Shown piece by piece: positions 16,895-26,746 of a stretch of 44,438 bases of DNA. Positions within the stretch are counted from its first letter, which is position 1, and the number at the start of each line of letters is the position of its first letter. The DNA is taken from contig JAQWWH010000051.1 in NCBI GenBank assembly GCA_029255105.1, positions 1 through 44,438 of the forward strand, read 5' to 3'. The translations under genes were made by a program, and so were the position numbers. The notes beneath the pieces are model-generated. The model was not told where the DNA came from. It ran no database searches and worked only from the letters and a program-made list of their open reading frames with translations. This DNA comes from Flavimaricola sp. (lineage in GTDB: Bacteria > Pseudomonadota > Alphaproteobacteria > Rhodobacterales > Rhodobacteraceae).

Positions 16895-18115
16895 ATGAAA
16901 AGACATCAGACAGACATCGTGATTGCAGGCGGCGGCGTGGCCGGACTGACAGCTGCCGCTACATTCGGGGCCGCCGGATTTTCGGTCATCTGCGTCGATC
17001 CCGCGCCTCCGGTGACGGACGGGCAGGACCCTCTTGCCGACCTGCGGACAACGGCCTTTCTGCAACCCGCTCGCGACCTTTTGGATGCAGCAGGACTATG
17101 GTCGCGACTGGCGCCTGAAGCCACCGCCCTGCAAGTCATGCGGATCGTTGACGCCAGCGGGACTGACGGCGCCCCCCGCGTCACACGCGACTTCGACGCG
17201 GCCGATCTGGGCGACGCCCCCTTTGGCTGGAACCTGCGCAACTGGGTCCTGCGGCGCGAAATGGTGGCGCGACTGGCCGAGCTGGCCTCTGTCGATTTCC
17301 GGCCCGGCACCGGCTTCAAATCCATGCTTGCCCGGGAAAAGACGGCAATCGTCACGCTTACAGACGGCACCCAGGTCGAGGCCCGCCTGGTCATCGCGGC
17401 CGACGGCCGCAACAGCGCCGTCCGGTCAGCCGCCGGGATTGACGTCACGACCACGCGCTACGGGCAAAAGGCGCTTAGCTTTGCGGTGACCCATGACGCG
17501 CCGCACGACAACGTCTCGACCGAGGTGCATCAAAGCGGCGGCCCCTTCACGCTGGTCCCCCTACCCGATTACAACGGCCAGCCCTGCTCTGCCGTCGTCT
17601 GGATGGAAACCGGGGCCGAGGCGTTGCGTCTGGTAAACCTGCCCAAACCCGAGTTTGAGGCCGCCGCAACGGACCGCAGCGCGGGCCTTTACGGCCAACT
17701 GACGCTAGTCGCCGGTCCGCAGGTCTGGCCCATCATCAGCCAGGTGGCAGAGCGAATGGACGGCCCCCGCGTGGCCCTGATGGCAGAGGCCGCCCATGTC
17801 GTGCCGCCGATCGGAGCCCAAGGCCTGAACATGAGCCTGAGCGATCTTGCCAGCCTGCGCGACCTTGCCGTCGCGGGTCCGGACGACCTTGGCAGCAGGG
17901 ATATGCTGGCCACCTACAATCGGCGGCGGCATACCGAAGTCCGGCTGCGGGTCGCCGGTGTCGATGCGCTGAACCGGGCTTCCATGGCCGCATCGCCCAT
18001 GATCCATGACCTCAGGGTCGCGGGGATCAAGGCGCTATACGGCGCGGCCCCGGTGCGGCACAGCCTGATGCGGCTGGGCCTAGGGGCGGGCGCAGGGGCA
18101 GGCGCAGGGCGCTAG
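16895..18115 (+). CDS. UbiH/UbiF/COQ6-family FAD-dependent hydroxylase
   Basis: 406 residues. The FAD dinucleotide loop is IVIAGGGVAGLTAAATFGAA, the family DG motif is IAADGRNSAVRSAAG and the second FAD site is EAAHVVPPIGAQGLNMSLSD. This groups it with the flavin monooxygenases that hydroxylate the ubiquinone ring. Alphaproteobacteria carry several such enzymes (UbiH, UbiL, UbiM types) with different positional specificities, and the sequence alone does not tell me which one this is. The usual GD before AAH is AE here, a change I recall in alphaproteobacterial members. The C-terminus ends in an (AG) repeat encoded by a GGGGCAGGCGC-type microsatellite. It lies 41 bases after the nucleotidase gene. 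Confidence 0.87.
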   Translation: MKRHQTDIVIAGGGVAGLTAAATFGAAGFSVICVDPAPPVTDGQDPLADLRTTAFLQPARDLLDAAGLWSRLAPEATALQVMRIVDASGTDGAPRVTRDFDAADLGDAPFGWNLRNWVLRREMVARLAELASVDFRPGTGFKSMLAREKTAIVTLTDGTQVEARLVIAADGRNSAVRSAAGIDVTTTRYGQKALSFAVTHDAPHDNVSTEVHQSGGPFTLVPLPDYNGQPCSAVVWMETGAEALRLVNLPKPEFEAAATDRSAGLYGQLTLVAGPQVWPIISQVAERMDGPRVALMAEAAHVVPPIGAQGLNMSLSDLASLRDLAVAGPDDLGSRDMLATYNRRRHTEVRLRVAGVDALNRASMAASPMIHDLRVAGIKALYGAAPVRHSLMRLGLGAGAGAGAGR

Positions 18116-18124
18116 CCCCACACG

Positions 18125-19261
18125 TTACATCACCCGGTCAAGAACCGCCTTAAAGCGGGCCACGGTGCCCGACACGTCATAAAGCTTGTCCAGACCAAAC
18201 AGCCCGATGCGGAACGTCTTGAAGTCCGCAGGCTCGTCGACCTGCAAGGGAACCCCGGCGGCAACCTGCATTCCTTCGGCCATAAACTTCTTACCGTTCT
18301 GGACATCAGGATCGTCGGTATAGCTGACCACAACACTCGGGGCCTCAAACCCCGGTCCGGCCACGGATTTCACCCCTTTGGAGGCCAAAAGAGCACGGAC
18401 CTGGGCGCCAAGCTCTGCCTGCGCCGCCTTCAGGCGGTCAAACCCATAGTCGCGGGTTTCAAGCATCGTGTCACGAAACGCCCTTAGGCCGTCCGTAGGC
18501 ATGGTCGCATGATAGGCATGGGCCCCGCCTTCATAGGTCTTCATGATCCCCAGCCACTTCTTGAGGTCCATGGCAAATGAATTGGAGGCAGTCGCCTCTA
18601 CCCGATCCCGGGCGCGGTCCGACAGCATGACCAAACCGGCAGAGGGTGTCGACGACCAGCCCTTTTGCGGAGCCGAGATCAGGACATCGACGCCAGTGGC
18701 CTTCATGTCCACCCAGATGCAGCCGCTGGCAATGCAATCCAGAACCATCAGCGCGCCAACCTCATGGGCCGCCTCTGCCAGGGCCGTGACATAGCTGTCA
18801 GGCAGCATGATGCCGGCGCTGGTTTCCACATGGGGGGCAAAGACGACATCGGGCTTGGCCTCGCGGATCGCGGCCACCACATCCTCGATCGGCGGGGGCG
18901 AAAACGGGGCGCGGCTGTCATTGCCGGTCTGGCGCGCCTTGACCACGGTGGTCTTGGCAGTGAACTGGCCAGCCTCAAAAATCTGCGTCCAGCGATACGA
19001 AAACCAGCCATTGCGAACGACAAGGGCATGAGCGCCGGTGCCAAGCTGGCGGGCGACAGCCTCCATCCCATAGGTGCCGCCACCGGGGACGACGGCCACA
19101 TGGTCCGCGCCGTAGACCTCTTTGAGCATGGACGAGATGTCGCGCATCACGCCCTGAAACGACTTGCTCATGGAATTGAGCGAGCGGTCCGTAAAGACGA
19201 CCGAAAACTCCATCAGCCCGTCTGGGTCTACCGGCATACGCTCTGCTGTTGTTCCGTCCAT
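18125..19261 (-). CDS. Class V aminotransferase (alanine-glyoxylate/serine type)
   Basis: 378 residues. A PLP enzyme of aspartate-aminotransferase fold type I, class V. The N-terminal AVVPGGGTYGMEAVARQL, the PLP-contacting VLDCIASGCIWVDM and the Schiff-base lysine region ISAPQKGWSSTPSAGLVML are clear. The family includes alanine-glyoxylate, serine-glyoxylate and aspartate-ammonia-related aminotransferases, and the exact substrate is open. The start at 19261 is chosen because GGAGG lies 5 bases upstream; the ATG at 19273 would place that ribosome site inside the gene. It is convergent with the hydroxylase (9 bases between stops) and downstream of the Lrp pair on the same strand, which may control it. 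Confidence 0.88.
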   Translation of the reverse strand: MDGTTAERMPVDPDGLMEFSVVFTDRSLNSMSKSFQGVMRDISSMLKEVYGADHVAVVPGGGTYGMEAVARQLGTGAHALVVRNGWFSYRWTQIFEAGQFTAKTTVVKARQTGNDSRAPFSPPPIEDVVAAIREAKPDVVFAPHVETSAGIMLPDSYVTALAEAAHEVGALMVLDCIASGCIWVDMKATGVDVLISAPQKGWSSTPSAGLVMLSDRARDRVEATASNSFAMDLKKWLGIMKTYEGGAHAYHATMPTDGLRAFRDTMLETRDYGFDRLKAAQAELGAQVRALLASKGVKSVAGPGFEAPSVVVSYTDDPDVQNGKKFMAEGMQVAAGVPLQVDEPADFKTFRIGLFGLDKLYDVSGTVARFKAVLDRVM

Positions 19262-19329
19262 CTTGTCCTCCATAGGGTATCGGCTCTGAGATATGGCCTT
19301 GGCAGGGGCAAAGCAAAGGCTTTCTGCCC

Positions 19330-19785
19330 TCAGATCGGGCCGGGACGACGCTCTTCGGACAGAAGAACATTGGCCTCGACGTTGCCGACGCCGGGCAGGG
19401 TCATGATGCGGCGACGCAGGACCCGCTCAAAATCCGCAAGATCGCGGGCAACCACGCGCAGGCGATAATCGTAAAGGCCCAGCACATGCTCGACCGTTTG
19501 AACCTCGCGAATGGCGGTCACCGCCCGCTCGAAATCGTCCAGACTGACGCGGCCCTTCGTGGCAAGCTTTACGCCCAAGAACACCGTCACGCCAAATCCG
19601 ATCTTCTCGGCATCCAGGACAAGGCGACGGCCCGTCAGGATGCCCGCCGCCTCAAGGGCTCGAATGCGGCGCCAGGTGGCGGGCTGGCTCAGACCAACCT
19701 TGCGGCCCAACTGGCTGGCCGACTGCTCTGCATCCTTACGAAGCGTCCGCAACAAGGCCCGGTCGATGTCATCAAGATCCGTCAC
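19330..19785 (-). CDS. Lrp/AsnC-family regulator (second of an overlapping pair)
   Basis: 151 residues. An N-terminal AsnC helix-turn-helix (DLDDIDRALLRTLRKDAEQS, then LGRKVGLSQPATWRRIRALE) is followed by a RAM ligand domain (VQTVEHVLGLYDYRLRVVAR). Its ATG overlaps the stop of the upstream Lrp gene by four bases (ATGA), so the two are translationally coupled. Lrp proteins form octamers, often hetero-oligomers, and sense amino acids such as leucine. Both are divergent from ilvC, the likely regulated gene. Confidence 0.93.
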   Translation of the reverse strand: MTDLDDIDRALLRTLRKDAEQSASQLGRKVGLSQPATWRRIRALEAAGILTGRRLVLDAEKIGFGVTVFLGVKLATKGRVSLDDFERAVTAIREVQTVEHVLGLYDYRLRVVARDLADFERVLRRRIMTLPGVGNVEANVLLSEERRPGPI

Positions 19786-20237
19786 AACGGCAATTCCTCA
19801 TCCGATTTCACAACCGCCACCGTCATCAGGCTCTCGATATCCGCAATATGAGGAAGGCTCAGGATCCGGGCGCGATAGATCTGCTGATAGTGGCCCAGAT
19901 CGCGCGCCACGACTGACAGGCGAACATCGACCCGGCCCAGAAAGGTCTGGATCTCGATCACTTCGGGAATGTTTCTGGCGCCTTCCAGAAAATCGTCAAA
20001 GGCGCGGGGGGCCGTCTTGTCCAGCGACACGCGCAAAGACACGTGCAGGGCAAAGCCAAGGGCATGCCAGTCCACGACCGCCTCCTGGCCCAGCAACACC
20101 CCCTCCGCACGCAACCGTTCCAGCCTGCGGGCCGCACGACCCGGACTCAAGCCGGCGCGATCTGCAAGCTCGGGCATCGGCAGGGCCGGATCAGCCTGCA
20201 AATGGCGCAGCAGTCGACGGTCCAGATCATCAAGCAT
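19782..20237 (-). CDS. Lrp/AsnC-family regulator (first of the pair)
   Basis: 151 residues from the ATG at 20237 (GGAAG upstream; a longer frame to 20297 adds no homologous sequence). The helix-turn-helix is DLDRRLLRHLQADPALPMPE then LADRAGLSPGRAARRLERLR, and the RAM domain contains VIEIQTFLGRVDVRLSVVAR. The protein is clearly related to but diverged from its downstream partner. The 156-base gap to the ilvC start is the probable control region. Conserved pairs of Lrp genes divergent from ilvC occur in several Rhodobacteraceae, as I recall. Confidence 0.92.
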   Translation of the reverse strand: MLDDLDRRLLRHLQADPALPMPELADRAGLSPGRAARRLERLRAEGVLLGQEAVVDWHALGFALHVSLRVSLDKTAPRAFDDFLEGARNIPEVIEIQTFLGRVDVRLSVVARDLGHYQQIYRARILSLPHIADIESLMTVAVVKSDEELPL

Positions 20238-20336
20238 GAATCTTCCAATTTTGTTTGACTTTGCGAATGACAACTTCGCTTCGTCACAAATACTCACTCA
20301 AACCTCACTCGCCAAGGACCAATTCAAACGGCATAA

Positions 20337-21416
<1,080 letters not shown>

Positions 21417-21443
21417 TTCGGGCCGAGGCCCGATCCGGTTCAA

Positions 21444-21469
21444 GTAAGGTGGGTTCAAACCCACCTTAC
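21444..21469. repeat. REP-like palindrome, copy 1
   Basis: GTAAGGTGGGTT then CA then its exact complement, a 12-bp perfect stem with a 2-base spacer. It lies 27 bases after the ilvC stop. The same core occurs again at 21512. Confidence 0.85.
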
Positions 21470-21511
21470 ACTCCACCGAATGCCGCAGTCCGCTGCAGCC
21501 CAAACCACAGC

Positions 21512-21537
21512 GTAAGGTGGGTCTCGACCCACCTTAC
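21512..21537. repeat. REP-like palindrome, copy 2
   Basis: GTAAGGTGGGTC then TC then its exact complement, again a 12-bp perfect stem. It differs from copy 1 only at the innermost stem pair and the spacer, so both arms changed together, which points to maintenance of pairing. The 42 bases between the copies show no gene. Confidence 0.85.
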
Positions 21538-21591
21538 TTCCCCCTGCAACAGGGGTTGCCACCGCATCGCCTGTGGATCAAACAGCCTCCC

Positions 21592-22497
21592 ATGACCGCC
21601 CCAACTGCCCCCACCCTCAGCAACTGGTTGTCCATCTTCGCTCTTGGCCTGATCTGGGGCGGTACGTTCATGGTCGTGTCCATCGCGCTTGAGGGCTACG
21701 GCCCTCTGACAGTGGCCTGTGCCCGCACCACGCTGGGTGCCCTTGCCCTTCTGATCCTGATGATCGCTCTCCGGCGCCCCCTGCCAAACCGGGCCGCCCT
21801 GCCAATTATCGCCATCATCGGGGTTCTCAACACCGCCCTGCCCTTCTCCCTGCTCAGTTGGGGTCAGCAATTCGTGCCCTCCGCCTTCGCGGGCATCTCC
21901 ATGGCGGCCCTGCCGCTTTTCGTACTGCCACTGGCGCATTTCTTCACGGATGAGGCGCTGTCGCTGAGGCGGGGCCTGGGTGTTCTTGTCGGCTTTTCCG
22001 GCGCGCTGGTGCTCATCGGGCCCGGCGTGCTGCGGCTTGGAACGGGGATGGAGCCACTGGGTCAGCTTGCCTGCCTCGGGGCAACTATCTGCTATGCTGG
22101 TGCCTCGATCATGACCCGGCGCTGTCCGCCCGTGGACCCGATCACCCTTGCCGCGATGACCCTCATGGTGGGAAGCGTGATCCTGATCCCCAGTATGCTT
22201 GCCGTCGAAGGCGTCCCGGGCTGGACAGACACCCGGGCAGGACTGGCGATCCTGTTTCTGGGCTTTGTTCCCACCGCGCTCGCGGCTCTTCTGCGGGTCA
22301 TGGTGATCCGCAGCGCCGGATCGGTTTTCATGACGCTGGTAAACTATCAGGTCCCGCTCTGGTCGGTGTTCTTTGGCTGGGCCATCCTGGATGAGGCGCT
22401 GCCCCTGACCTTCTTTGCCGCCCTCGCCCTTATCCTGTGCGGGGTCGCCGTCAGCCAGTGGCGCAATCCTATCCGCATCTTCGGCAGCCGGGCCTGA
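21592..22497 (+). CDS. EamA/DMT-family transporter
   Basis: 301 residues with ten hydrophobic segments in two homologous halves, the EamA (drug/metabolite transporter) pattern: FALGLIWGGTFMVVSIALEG in the first half and FLGFVPTALAALLRVMVIRS with YQVPLWSVFFGWAILDEALP in the second. It is an inner-membrane permease or exporter of an unrecognised metabolite. No ribosome site is evident before the ATG at 21592, and an upstream GTG at 21517 lies within a REP palindrome. The stop (22495-22497) directly abuts the stop of glmM, leaving no intergenic base. Confidence 0.9.
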   Translation: MTAPTAPTLSNWLSIFALGLIWGGTFMVVSIALEGYGPLTVACARTTLGALALLILMIALRRPLPNRAALPIIAIIGVLNTALPFSLLSWGQQFVPSAFAGISMAALPLFVLPLAHFFTDEALSLRRGLGVLVGFSGALVLIGPGVLRLGTGMEPLGQLACLGATICYAGASIMTRRCPPVDPITLAAMTLMVGSVILIPSMLAVEGVPGWTDTRAGLAILFLGFVPTALAALLRVMVIRSAGSVFMTLVNYQVPLWSVFFGWAILDEALPLTFFAALALILCGVAVSQWRNPIRIFGSRA

Positions 22498-23841
22498 TCA
22501 GGCGGCCCCCTCCACGGCAGCCACAATGTCCCCGACAATATCGTTGAGCAGAGCTTCGTCGGTACACTCTGCCATCACCCGGATCAGCGGCTCGGTTCCC
22601 GACTTGCGAATAAGCAAGCGCCCCGAGCCGTTCAGCCGTGCCTCACCAGCGGCAATGGCCCCCTTGACGGTGTCAGCTGCCAGCGGCTGAAGTCCGGGAT
22701 CGTAGCGGACGTTTCGCAACAGTTGCGGGACTTTTTCGAATTGCCGAGACAGCGCGCTCGCCGGTTGCCCGGTCTCAACCATGGCTGCAAGGAATTGAAG
22801 CCCGGCGAGCAAACCGTCACCGGTCGTGGCAAAGTCCGTCATCACCACATGGCCAGACTGCTCGCCCCCCAGGTTCCATCCTCCTGCCCGCATCGCTTCG
22901 ACCACATAGCGGTCTCCGACAGCGGTGCGTTCAAGGCGCAGTCCCCGCTCTTGCAGGAAATGCTCCAATCCCAGATTGGACATCACCGTGGCAACAAGGG
23001 TTCCGCCCTTCAGCTTGCCTGCCTCGGCCCAGCGGCCCGCGATCAACGCCATCAGCTGATCGCCGTCGGCAACTTCACCGTGCTCATCAAGGATCATGAC
23101 CCGGTCGGCATCCCCGTCCAGGCATATGCCCACATCCGCACCATGGCTGATGACCGTTTCGGCCGCGGTCCGAACGTCGGTGGATCCGCAGCCCTCGTTG
23201 ATGTTGAAACCATTGGGGCTGGTCCCGACGGGAATGACCGTTGCCCCCATTTCCCACAGGATTTCCGGAGCAACCTTGTAGCCCGCGCCGTTGGCGCAAT
23301 CGATGACAACCTTCAGGCCGTCCAGCCGCAGGCCAGAGGCAAAGGTCGACTTAAGCCGCTCCGCATAGCGAAAGCGGCCCTCGTCGATACGCTTGGCCCG
23401 GCCAATGTTGACCGCCTGAGAGGGTTTGATTTCAGTCTCGATCAGGGCCTCGATCTCGGCCTCGGCCGCATCCGAAAGCTTAAACCCATCCGGGCCAAAG
23501 AACTTGATCCCATTGTCCTGATGAGGATTGTGACTGGCCGAAATCATGATGCCAAGGTCGGCCCGCATTGACGTGGTCAACAGTCCGACAGCCGGTGTCG
23601 GAACCGGTCCGAGCAACAGGACATTCATCCCCGAAGACGTCAGCCCTGCTGTCAGCGCGTTCTCAAACATGTAGCCGGACAGACGCGTATCCTTGCCGAT
23701 CACGACCCGGTGGCCGTTTGAGCCGTCGTTTCGAAAGTAGCGCCCGGCGGCGGCCCCGATCTTGAGCGCCATTTCGGCGGTCATCGGCCAGCTGTTGGCC
23801 TCGCCCCGCACGCCATCGGTGCCAAAAAGTTTGCGTGTCAT
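22498..23841 (-). CDS. glmM: Phosphoglucosamine mutase
   Basis: 447 residues. It converts glucosamine-6-phosphate to glucosamine-1-phosphate for UDP-GlcNAc and hence peptidoglycan and lipid A. The N-terminal [14 protein letters not shown], the phosphoserine loop [20 protein letters not shown] (S103), the Mg site [11 protein letters not shown], the sugar loop GEQSGHVV and the C-terminal phosphate loop [14 protein letters not shown] are all present. The ATG overlaps the folP stop by four bases, so it is the last gene of the folB-folP-glmM operon. It is convergent with the DMT transporter. Confidence 0.98.
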   Translation of the reverse strand: MTRKLFGTDGVRGEANSWPMTAEMALKIGAAAGRYFRNDGSNGHRVVIGKDTRLSGYMFENALTAGLTSSGMNVLLLGPVPTPAVGLLTTSMRADLGIMISASHNPHQDNGIKFFGPDGFKLSDAAEAEIEALIETEIKPSQAVNIGRAKRIDEGRFRYAERLKSTFASGLRLDGLKVVIDCANGAGYKVAPEILWEMGATVIPVGTSPNGFNINEGCGSTDVRTAAETVISHGADVGICLDGDADRVMILDEHGEVADGDQLMALIAGRWAEAGKLKGGTLVATVMSNLGLEHFLQERGLRLERTAVGDRYVVEAMRAGGWNLGGEQSGHVVMTDFATTGDGLLAGLQFLAAMVETGQPASALSRQFEKVPQLLRNVRYDPGLQPLAADTVKGAIAAGEARLNGSGRLLIRKSGTEPLIRVMAECTDEALLNDIVGDIVAAVEGAA

Positions 23842-24854
23842 ATCTGCTCTGTCCCAATCATGGCCCGGTGCAGGCTCATCGCCTGTCTTGTCTCGAGCGT
23901 ATCATGAACACGCAAAATTTGGATAGCCTGTGATGCGGCGTGCAGGGCCACCGACAAAGATCCCGGCAGTCTTTCGCTTGGGACCTCTGCCCCGCCCAAG
24001 GTTCCGATAAACCGCTTGCGGGATGCGCCCAACAAAACAGGCAGGCCCATGTCATGAAACAGGGCCATCCCCCGCAAGAGCGAAACATTATGTTGCAAGG
24101 TTTTACCAAAGCCGATGCCCGGATCGAGGATTATCCGCTCTCGCTTGATCCCGGCTGCCGTCGCGATGTCGATCCTTTGTTCCAGATGGTCCAGCACATC
24201 CAGCAATACATCGTCATAGCGCGGGTCGTTCTGCATGGTCTCGGGGCTGCCGACGGCATGCATCAGGCAGACCGGCACATCCCAATCGGCCACCACCCCG
24301 GCCATGTCAGGGTCAAACCCAAGGGCAGAGACATCGTTGACGATATTGGCCCCCGCACGAAGGGCCGCATCGGCGACCGCGGCCTTGCGGGTGTCGATCG
24401 AGATCGGGGTGCTGATCCCGGCCTCACGGATCGCTGCGATAATCGGGACGGTGCGGCGAATCTCCTGGTCGATTGGAACTTCCCCCGCACCTGGGCGGGT
24501 GCTTTCCCCGCCAATATCCAGGATATCGGCAACTTCGGCCATTGCGCGGGCTCTTCCCAAAGCAGCCTCGACGGTGGCCAGTTGCCCGCCATCGGAAAAG
24601 CTGTCTGGGGTCACGTTGAGGATACCCATGATCCGGGGCCGGTCCATCGAAAGACCACAGATCGGCGGGCGAAGGGTACTCAACCTTTGGCGGTCCCCCT
24701 CGTCCAGGTCTGACAGGGCGAACGCTTCAAGCGATCCGCCCCGGTCGACAGACATGACGGTGTCAAACCAGACAGCCTCATGGCCGATCAGCGGCAGGGC
24801 CGACGCCCCCCTGAACGGATCGGTCCTGGCGATTGGCCAAAGTCGCTTTGTCAT
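23838..24854 (-). CDS. folP: Dihydropteroate synthase
   Basis: 338 residues, longer than the usual about 280 because of an N-terminal extension of about 70 residues before the TIM barrel, as in other Rhodobacterales. It joins 6-hydroxymethyl-dihydropterin diphosphate to p-aminobenzoate and is the sulfonamide target. Barrel motifs are [61 protein letters not shown] and [11 protein letters not shown]. Start and stop overlap the neighbouring genes by four bases each, so it is the middle gene of a tightly coupled operon. The extension ([20 protein letters not shown]) has no assigned role. Confidence 0.97.
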   Translation of the reverse strand: MTKRLWPIARTDPFRGASALPLIGHEAVWFDTVMSVDRGGSLEAFALSDLDEGDRQRLSTLRPPICGLSMDRPRIMGILNVTPDSFSDGGQLATVEAALGRARAMAEVADILDIGGESTRPGAGEVPIDQEIRRTVPIIAAIREAGISTPISIDTRKAAVADAALRAGANIVNDVSALGFDPDMAGVVADWDVPVCLMHAVGSPETMQNDPRYDDVLLDVLDHLEQRIDIATAAGIKRERIILDPGIGFGKTLQHNVSLLRGMALFHDMGLPVLLGASRKRFIGTLGGAEVPSERLPGSLSVALHAASQAIQILRVHDTLETRQAMSLHRAMIGTEQI

Positions 24855-25759
24855 CTGGCGTCAATCCTGCGTCGCACCAATTTTGCGCCAGAAGGCTCAA
24901 GGCATAGACAATCCGCGGCCGCAATCTGACCGGCAAACCAGCTGACCAGCCCCAGTACGTCCCCGGACCCGGCCCCCGGGCCGTCAACGGCATCCAGAAC
25001 GATCTTGGACGGGGCCCAGACACTGATCTGGCCATGGCGCATGGCCCAGTCCAGCTCGGTCCGGGTGCCCACGACGATGAACCGCTTGTCGCGGCCTGCC
25101 AGAACCCAGGCGTTCTGCTCGATCGCCAAAAGGTCGATGCGGCGCTGTGCCATAGCCATTCCCGATTGGGGCGTCGGCTGGGCAGACCGGCCGACACAGA
25201 GGACTAGCGGCAGATCGTCTGCAGCCAAAGTGTCAATTTCGGGGATCAGAGCTGGATGGGCCAACGCCGCTTCGTCCAAAAAGACAACGCGGGGATGCGG
25301 CATGCTGACCTGGGCGGCAGGTGCATCCGCGGTGCTGGTGTCGCGGACCCTGACAATCTCGACCCCCAGGGCGCCGGACCCCCGATCAAGCTTTTCGATC
25401 CGGACAAAGACACGCATCGCCTGAGGCTCTACCAGGATGCGCAGCGCAACATTCTCGGCCAAGGTTTCAAGAAGGTTCAGCCGTTCATCCGCCAGTTCCG
25501 CCGCAATCGCTTCGGTCACCCGGTCATAGGACAGGATGCGGTCGACATCGTCGTCGATAGGCCCGCGCAGCGGAACCACCTCGACGACCACGTTAAAGCG
25601 CAAGCGTTGCTGTTTGCCCCGCTCGACCTGAAAGGCCCCTATATCAGCCGAAACGATGTGATCGCGCAGCGAGATGCGGTCAAGTGGGACGGAAGGGTCC
25701 GCAGAGGCTTCGGACCTTTCCGCCGGATGAGCAAAGGCCTGATGGATGTCGTCTGTCAT
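24851..25759 (-). CDS. folB: Dihydroneopterin aldolase with C-terminal amino-acid-kinase-like domain
   Basis: 302 residues, against about 120 for a normal FolB. Residues about 27-145 are dihydroneopterin aldolase: ISLRDHIVSADIGAFQVERG, then LNLLETLAENVALRIL (catalytic Glu) and RIEKLDRGSGALGVEIVRV (catalytic Lys). It makes 6-hydroxymethyl-dihydropterin in folate synthesis. Residues about 155-302 are extra. They read VVFLDEAALAHP, AMAQRRIDLLAIEQNAWVLA, AMRHGQISVWAPSKIVLDA and SGDVLGLVSWFAGQIAAADC, which by eye follows the amino-acid-kinase fold, especially the MfnE-type kinases of archaea. No folK follows. The fusion is seen in the sequence; the kinase-fold reading and any activity are inference. 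Confidence 0.9.
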   Translation of the reverse strand: MTDDIHQAFAHPAERSEASADPSVPLDRISLRDHIVSADIGAFQVERGKQQRLRFNVVVEVVPLRGPIDDDVDRILSYDRVTEAIAAELADERLNLLETLAENVALRILVEPQAMRVFVRIEKLDRGSGALGVEIVRVRDTSTADAPAAQVSMPHPRVVFLDEAALAHPALIPEIDTLAADDLPLVLCVGRSAQPTPQSGMAMAQRRIDLLAIEQNAWVLAGRDKRFIVVGTRTELDWAMRHGQISVWAPSKIVLDAVDGPGAGSGDVLGLVSWFAGQIAAADCLCLEPSGAKLVRRRIDAR

Positions 25760-25898
25760 TTAGGTGGCTCTGGCCCGATTGTTTGGCTGCATCCTAGCCC
25801 CACCCTCACCACCAGCAAGGCCAAGCGCGGCAATACGCCAGCCAAGCGCGACCCTGAACCTACGACTTTGACAGGGCGTATACAACAGGATGGCGCGG

Positions 25899-26582
25899 TC
25901 AGTTCGATGCGGTCTGGGTGCTCTGGCGGTAGAACAGATGCGAGCCGATGGCCGCAGTCTGAGGGAAGCGCCGCGCCCAAGAGGGTTGGACGGCACGGGT
26001 GTGGTAGTGGGTCGCGCCGTTTGTCAGATCGCGCGGTGCGCCATCCAGCATCACGCGCGCCACCTTGCCCACGACAAGCCAGGCACCGCGTTCGTTGATC
26101 GCATCCGATATGCCGTCACAGGTGTAGGTGAACTGGCAGGCAAAACGACGTCCTGTCCCCTGATGCACGACGTCACAGACCGTGTTTGGATAGGCCCCGC
26201 TGTTGACCCGGTTCAGAATGACTTCGGACACGGCGAACATGCCACGCACCGATTCGCCTCGGGCTTCGAAGTAAAGTGCCTCTGCAAGACACTCCCATTC
26301 TGATCCGCCGCTGGCGGCAGGAAGGGACGCGAGATACTCTTGATTATAGGCAAGTTCGGCCGGTGCGGTCTGCACGTTGCGAAGGGTTGCCGGGGGTGGC
26401 GCGGTGAGTGCGGCCATGCGGGCAGAGGGAACGATTTCAAGCGCTTGGCGCTCCTGACCCAAGAGGGCACTGAGCCTGTCGGCCAGTACTTTGTCCGCCT
26501 GAGCGGCTCCGACACCTCCCGCAAGAGTTGCCACAACCACGAACGCACGCAGTATCCGTCCAAAGCCCAAGACCTTTGGCAT
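25899..26582 (-). CDS. Cell wall hydrolase, SleB family
   Basis: 227 residues. A signal peptide or N-terminal anchor (ILRAFVVVATLAGGVGAAQA, cleavage near residue 29) leads to a helical linker and a SleB/Hydrolase_2 domain: ECLAEALYFEARGESVRGMF with the catalytic Glu, then SEVILNRVNSGAYPNTVCDV, CQFTYTCDG and ATHYHTRAVQPSWA. Related enzymes are lytic transglycosylases or amidases acting on peptidoglycan; first characterised in spore cortex lysis, they serve wall remodelling in non-sporulating proteobacteria. The start at 26582 has GGGGGCGGA upstream and begins directly with the signal peptide. It lies 139 bases upstream of folB on the same strand, and 164 bases after ppdK. Confidence 0.92.
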   Translation of the reverse strand: MPKVLGFGRILRAFVVVATLAGGVGAAQADKVLADRLSALLGQERQALEIVPSARMAALTAPPPATLRNVQTAPAELAYNQEYLASLPAASGGSEWECLAEALYFEARGESVRGMFAVSEVILNRVNSGAYPNTVCDVVHQGTGRRFACQFTYTCDGISDAINERGAWLVVGKVARVMLDGAPRDLTNGATHYHTRAVQPSWARRFPQTAAIGSHLFYRQSTQTASN

Positions 26583-26746
26583 GTTCCGCCCCCAGAAAGC
26601 GCACGGACAGCTCCGCGCAAGCAGAGGGTGCCTAAAAGATTTGCAGCACTGAGTCCAGACCACGGCGACCGAGTGATCTTTTCGCGGCGACGAAACGGCG
26701 GCCCACGAAGAGAGATTCCTCAAATCATGGTGTTACAGGCCATCCT

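Noticed and set aside
17770..17830. The UbiH-type second FAD motif has AE in place of GD, considered as inactivation
   Set aside because: Glu in this position is found in other alphaproteobacterial members as I recall, and the rest of the motif is intact.
21419..21432. GC hairpin directly after ilvC considered as its terminator
   Set aside because: The stem is six pairs with a 2-base loop and there is no T-run; the following REP hairpin is a better candidate.
21440..21540. Two similar repeats considered as a minimal CRISPR array
   Set aside because: Each unit is a full palindrome, there are only two copies, and there are no cas genes; a REP-like pair fits better.
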